64,000 bases of DNA from Gracilimonas sp. (GTDB lineage: Bacteria; Bacteroidota; Rhodothermia; Balneolales; Balneolaceae). Location: the NCBI GenBank assembly GCA_022450045.1, contig JAKURD010000012.1, forward strand, positions 1 through 64,000, read 5' to 3'. Position 1 is the stretch's first letter. Every line of letters starts with the position of its first letter. The translations under genes were made by a program, and so were the position numbers. The notes under the pieces were generated by a model. It was given only the letters and a program-made list of their open reading frames with translations. It did not search any database and had not been told where the DNA came from. Of this stretch, positions 60,439-64,000 are shown piece by piece.

Positions 60439-61821
60439 ATGGAAACCATGTACAGACTAAATTTAAGACATACTATTATGCAATTTATTAGAAACAATTA
60501 TAAAACAGGCATCGGATTAGTATTATTTTTGTATTGCTTATTATTAACAGTTCCGGCTTTAAGTCAATGTTATAAAATAGAATCAGATCTTGTTGTTGAG
60601 TCAATGAGAAGTGATCAACAATTGCATAACCTTGATGTTGATACCACCCAAATTGACTCTGTCTTCAATGCTCTTAGGCATGGAAAATTATTAAAAAGTC
60701 AATATGCTGCATTATTTCTTGCTGAAAGAGGTGAGCGGGGCGCTATTGAGTTAATTAAACAAAAATACCAACAGGAAAAAGAATTTACTCGTGGTGCCTT
60801 ACAATATTTAAAAGCGTTACATATGTTGAATGCCAGCTCAACAGAAACGCTCCTTATTTCCTTTGCTGATTCGGTATATCAGAACATATCTACGGGAAAT
60901 GCTGCCAGATCAGATTATTTTGTTTATCAAGAACTTACAAAAATGCTAATTGAAAAAAATAATTACTCCCAATTTCCCCGAGTAATTGAGCAACTTAAAA
61001 GTAGCAATAATGTTGAGAATAGAGATATACTCTTAAATTTACTTCCCACTTTTTTTAAAATTGAAGAACTCAGAGATGAAATTATAGAAACCCTGCAATT
61101 TGTTTTGCAAAACTATTCATGTTCAGATGACCTCTTCTATGTTGTTAATATTACCTGTGCTTTTCCTGAGTCAGAAAAACTACAGGAAGCTCTTAAAAAA
61201 GTTGCATTAGAAGCATCCTCTCAAGAAATTCGTTGGTGGGCATTAGTAAGGTTGCAGGGGACTTATAATGACCAAAGCCTCTTGGATTTAGCATTAAATA
61301 ACTTGGAAAATACAAGTAGTTCCGGTGAAATTGATAAATACTTGTCAATAATAACCAGCGAATATACTCCAAGGAGTCTATTACTCATAGAAAACCTAAA
61401 AGATAACAGCTCGAGTAATCTGGTACGGGAGAAAGCAGAAGAGGTCTACAATAATTATTGGTGGCTTTATTTTGAACCGGTTGGCAAAGCATTTAATTAC
61501 TCCCTGCCTCAAACCCTGGATAGTCTTCACGCTCACACACAAACCGTTGCATCTTATAGTTGGCTTGGTGATCAGGGCTTCGTCAAAGAACTTACAAATA
61601 GATTGGAGAATGCCAGCCGCCACTTAGCTCGAGGGGATTCTGCCAATGCAGCCAAGCAAATCACTAATTATCAGGATCGGTTACAACAGGTGTATGAGCA
61701 AAACGGTCAAAATAATAATCCCCGGTTTGTAACGGAGGATGGCTACAAGTTTTTATTTAAAAATGCAGAGTATATACTAATCCAGTTACCCCAACATCCA
61801 TCAAATCCAGACAATAAATAA
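60439..61821 (+). CDS. Secreted alpha-helical protein with FIMAH-like C-terminus (paralogue 2)
   Basis: 460 residues as read from 60439; the true start may be ATG 60478 (MQFIRNNYKTG), which gives a cleaner signal peptide ending ALSQ. Residues 50-350 are HEAT-like helices (LFLAERGERGAIELIKQKYQ). The C-terminal 85 residues (YSWLGDQGFVKELTNRLENASRHLARGD ... AAKQITNYQDRLQQVY ... GYKFLFKNAEYILIQL) match paralogue 1. It is followed 12 bases later by the type IX-like tail protein, so all four genes form one transcript. Confidence 0.65.
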   Translation: METMYRLNLRHTIMQFIRNNYKTGIGLVLFLYCLLLTVPALSQCYKIESDLVVESMRSDQQLHNLDVDTTQIDSVFNALRHGKLLKSQYAALFLAERGERGAIELIKQKYQQEKEFTRGALQYLKALHMLNASSTETLLISFADSVYQNISTGNAARSDYFVYQELTKMLIEKNNYSQFPRVIEQLKSSNNVENRDILLNLLPTFFKIEELRDEIIETLQFVLQNYSCSDDLFYVVNITCAFPESEKLQEALKKVALEASSQEIRWWALVRLQGTYNDQSLLDLALNNLENTSSSGEIDKYLSIITSEYTPRSLLLIENLKDNSSSNLVREKAEEVYNNYWWLYFEPVGKAFNYSLPQTLDSLHAHTQTVASYSWLGDQGFVKELTNRLENASRHLARGDSANAAKQITNYQDRLQQVYEQNGQNNNPRFVTEDGYKFLFKNAEYILIQLPQHPSNPDNK

Positions 61822-61833
61822 CGGAGGACGGTT

Positions 61834-62523
61834 ATGAAGTTGTTGAAACATTTTTTAGTTGCATTGATAATCATTGTTCCCGGATACGATTCTTTACTTG
61901 CTCAAAACACGGTCTCAAAGGCTGAACCTCAGGCCTCTGCCTCTTCCTATACCGTTCCTGTTGGTACAAGTAATAATGAAATTCAGCTTGTTCTCGAAAA
62001 CTCTACCGGAAAATCATTAAAAGATATTTCAGTAATAATTGACTCAAAGCCTTCCTGGATGCAACTGAATAATAATGAAATTGAAATAGCCAATCTTCAA
62101 GTTAATCAAGAAGAAATTGTTTCCTTTCTCTTTTCCGTCAATGGTGAAGCTACCATAGATGACACCGCTGTAGTCAATATCATTGCATCCAATAACGAAG
62201 CGTTTATCTGGGCTAAAACCATTCGATTAAGTCCCGGCGCTCCAGAGAAATTTGAGCTCTTGTCAAATTATCCTAACCCATTTAATCCTTCCACCACCAT
62301 TAGCTACCGGTTGCCGGCTCAAATGAATATCGTAGTTAGTATTTATAATATTTTAGGCCACAAAGTAGCCACCTTAGTTGAGGGGCCGCAAAATGCCGGA
62401 CAGCATGAATTGCTTTGGGATGCAAGTAATATGGCCAGTGGTTTATACTTCTACAGAATTGTTGCCAAAGGGGAAAACACAAAAACCATTGTTGATCAAA
62501 AAAAGATGATGCTTATTAAATAA
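61834..62523 (+). CDS. Small secreted protein with type IX-like C-terminal tail
   Basis: A 229-residue protein. It has a signal peptide (to about 24, SLLAQN). One Ig/NEW3-like domain of about 110 residues follows (SSYTVPVGTSNNEIQLVLEN ... VVNIIASNNEAFIWAK). The last 85 residues are a sorting-type domain, FELLSNYPNPFNPSTTISYRLP ... IYNILGHKVATLV ... GLYFYRIVAKG ... KKMMLIK, typical of type IX secretion substrates and Rhodothermia/Balneolia surface proteins. It is probably surface-attached, and may anchor or recruit the three proteins encoded upstream (inference). Confidence 0.8.
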   Translation: MKLLKHFLVALIIIVPGYDSLLAQNTVSKAEPQASASSYTVPVGTSNNEIQLVLENSTGKSLKDISVIIDSKPSWMQLNNNEIEIANLQVNQEEIVSFLFSVNGEATIDDTAVVNIIASNNEAFIWAKTIRLSPGAPEKFELLSNYPNPFNPSTTISYRLPAQMNIVVSIYNILGHKVATLVEGPQNAGQHELLWDASNMASGLYFYRIVAKGENTKTIVDQKKMMLIK

Positions 62524-62688
62524 AGCTCCTGAAATGGGCATGATCGAAGATCTGTAGTGCATAAAGCCGGCTGTTCAATTTTATCCATCACCTTCATAGG
62601 ATGAAAAAAATATTTCCTGCGAACTCATTCTTCTCATCCCTTGTTTTCGAGATAAATTAACAGCCAATTATCTAAACTAAATCTATTT

Positions 62689-63645
62689 ATGAGTGAACAA
62701 ATGAAAGCCGCTTTTATTGAAGAATACGGAGATCTTACTAACATAAAAACCGGTCAACTGGACAAGCCCGAAGCCGGTGAAGGAGAGGTTTTAGTACGGG
62801 TTAAAGCTGCCGGGGTAAACCCCGTGGACGCTGCCGTTGCACAGGGGATGCTTAAAGATGCCATTCCCGGGAAGTTTCCTTTAATCCCGGGATGGGATGT
62901 AGCGGGTGTAGTTGAAGGCGTCGGCCACTCAGTCAGCCGTTTTAGTTCCGGTGATGAAGTTTATGCATATGCAAGACGTCCCAAAATTCAACACGGAACG
63001 TTCGCAGAATATGTGAGCTTACCGGAATCTTACCTTGCCGAACGGCCAACCAATATTTCTATGGAAGAAGCCGGCGGAATCCCATTAGTGGGGTTAACAG
63101 CCTATCAATCTATTTTTGATTTTGGAGAACTCAAAAAGGGTCAGACCTTATTAATTTTAGGCGCTTCAGGTGGTGTGGGCACTTTAGCTATTCAATTAGC
63201 GAAATCTGTTGGGGCAAACGTAATTGGTGTGGCAAGTGAAGCCAATCATGAATATATGAAAGAACTCGGAGCTGATATCACGATCGATTACAAAAATAAT
63301 CATGTGGGTAAAGCAGTTAAAAAAGCCCAGCCTGAGGGAGTTGATCTTATCTTTCATTGTTCACGCGGGGATTCTTTCACACAAGTTATGGAAACTGATG
63401 TATTAAAAGACGGCGGGAAAGTGGTTTCTATAACCAAGAGTAAACCCGATATCAGCGATGATATTGAATTTAGATACGTATTTGTAGAACCCAATGCCGA
63501 ACAACTCGAGCATATTGCCGGGCTTGCCGATAACGGTAAGATAAAAGTGCCGGTTTCCAAAACCTATTCATTGGAAGAAGCCATACAGGCTCTTCAGGAA
63601 ATTGAGAAACTCCACACCAGAGGTAAGTTGATCATTACCCCCTAA
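62689..63645 (+). CDS. NADP-dependent quinone oxidoreductase-like (MDR superfamily)
   Basis: A 318-residue medium-chain dehydrogenase/reductase without zinc ligands, of the quinone oxidoreductase class. Motifs are GVNPVDAAVAQG near 40, PLIPGWDVAGVV near 65, and the nucleotide site LILGASGGVGTLAIQLAKSVGA near 153. It probably reduces quinones or enones with NADPH. It is monocistronic with a clear terminator. Confidence 0.88.
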   Translation: MSEQMKAAFIEEYGDLTNIKTGQLDKPEAGEGEVLVRVKAAGVNPVDAAVAQGMLKDAIPGKFPLIPGWDVAGVVEGVGHSVSRFSSGDEVYAYARRPKIQHGTFAEYVSLPESYLAERPTNISMEEAGGIPLVGLTAYQSIFDFGELKKGQTLLILGASGGVGTLAIQLAKSVGANVIGVASEANHEYMKELGADITIDYKNNHVGKAVKKAQPEGVDLIFHCSRGDSFTQVMETDVLKDGGKVVSITKSKPDISDDIEFRYVFVEPNAEQLEHIAGLADNGKIKVPVSKTYSLEEAIQALQEIEKLHTRGKLIITP

Positions 63646-63671
63646 GATTTATTACATAAAAATATCCCCGA

Positions 63672-63698
63672 AGCCGGTCCATAGGATCGGCTTTTTTA
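63672..63698 (+). terminator. Terminator after the oxidoreductase gene
   Basis: AGCCGGTCC pairs with GGATCGGCT (one mismatch) across ATA, followed by TTTTTT. It is 27 bases after the stop. Confidence 0.82.
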
Positions 63699-63832
63699 TT
63701 AACATTCATTTTCAGCTCTGTTGTCCCTGTTCAGGAATTTTAGCAAAATTAACAAGTCGAGAGCGGTTTGTTTTGTAAAAGGCATTTTCGGATGGTATAA
63801 TCCAATATACTTTCAACCAAAATGAATTTCTG

Positions 63833-64000
63833 ATGAAACGCCTTCTTTTTTTAACCTTTGTTCCGTTATTGCTCTCCCTAATTCTGATTCCCACTGAAAC
63901 CCTGAAAGCCCAGATCGACCGCGAAGCCGGTAACCTGATCTCCACCCGTTCGGAGGTCATTGCCCAACGGGGTATGGTAGCTACCAGTCAGCCACTGGCA
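63833..64000 (+). CDS. ggt: Gamma-glutamyltransferase, 5' part (cut by the window end)
   Basis: 56 codons from ATG 63833 run off the right edge. It has a signal peptide (MKRLLFLTFVPLLLSLILIPTETLKAQ), then a segment ending AQRGMVATSQPLA. The (R)GMVATSQPLA motif is the conserved start of gamma-glutamyltransferase mature chains, which cleave glutathione in the periplasm. The rest, including the autoprocessing Thr, is outside the window, so the call rests on this N-terminal motif. Confidence 0.75.
   Translation, partial: MKRLLFLTFVPLLLSLILIPTETLKAQIDREAGNLISTRSEVIAQRGMVATSQPLA

Overview
The window looks like a chromosome segment from a marine Bacteroidota relative, most likely Balneolales (Gracilimonas/Balneola-like). 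Signs of this are a secreted protein with a type IX-like C-terminal tail (NYPNPFNPST), GRGPGEF-type six-bladed propeller lipoproteins, a Bacteroidetes -33/-7 promoter (TTTG-N19-TAnnTTTG), an N-acyl-ornithine carbamoyltransferase in the arginine operon, and an Mrp protein without the usual CxxC. This is inferred from protein families. No rRNA, tRNA, CRISPR array or prophage was seen.

Layout: 1-2 kb is a repeat-rich, gene-poor start with a HAD-like protein. 2-11 kb carries Mrp, a TRIC-type membrane protein, a broken 3' copy of putP, a DUF981-like protein, an SDR, intact putP, glutamate dehydrogenase and small membrane proteins. 11-13 kb has an M19 dipeptidase and a GNAT protein. 13.2-19 kb is a minus-strand BlaI/M56 island (repressor, M56 sensor protease, propeller lipoprotein, second M56 gene, orphan tail gene) with several single-base frameshifts. 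Two BlaI-type operators sit on its promoter, and a TlpA-like lipoprotein gene diverges from it. 20-30 kb holds a lytic transglycosylase, an SDR, lpdA-lipB-lipA, plsY-gpsA, an AlbA-type protein and an IscA-type protein. 30-41.6 kb holds an APC-Usp transporter, NDH-2, Hsp33, an M28 peptidase, EnvC, a DUF4292 lipoprotein and a TPR protein.

41.7-51 kb is a complete arginine operon: GNAT-argG-argC-proC-argD-argF'-argB-argE-argH. It is preceded by a 22-codon reading frame with 8 arginine codons, most of them in the cluster RRRLRQRR. I read this as an arginine leader peptide for attenuation. The carbamoyltransferase has Ala90 at the position that separates acetyl- from succinyl-ornithine enzymes.

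51-56 kb has a 2H phosphoesterase, an Old Yellow Enzyme, an OlsA/OlsB-like acyltransferase pair for amino-acid lipids and an MFS exporter. 56.4-62.5 kb is an AT-rich cassette of secreted proteins: an HExxH candidate metallopeptidase whose signal peptide is out of frame, two alpha-helical paralogues sharing a C-terminal domain, and a small protein with a type IX-like tail. The window ends with a quinone-oxidoreductase-like gene and the start of a gamma-glutamyltransferase gene.

Intergenic space is full of dispersed structured repeats: hairpin arrays near 0.63 and 3.1 kb, a MITE-like family with TTAACGTGAATTCGA ends near 29.5, 35.2, 35.6 and 53.1 kb, and a hairpin family at 24.2 and 53.06 kb. 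The most interesting items are the arginine leader peptide, the operator/promoter overlap at the BlaI-M56 island, the secreted HExxH cassette and the MITE-like family.
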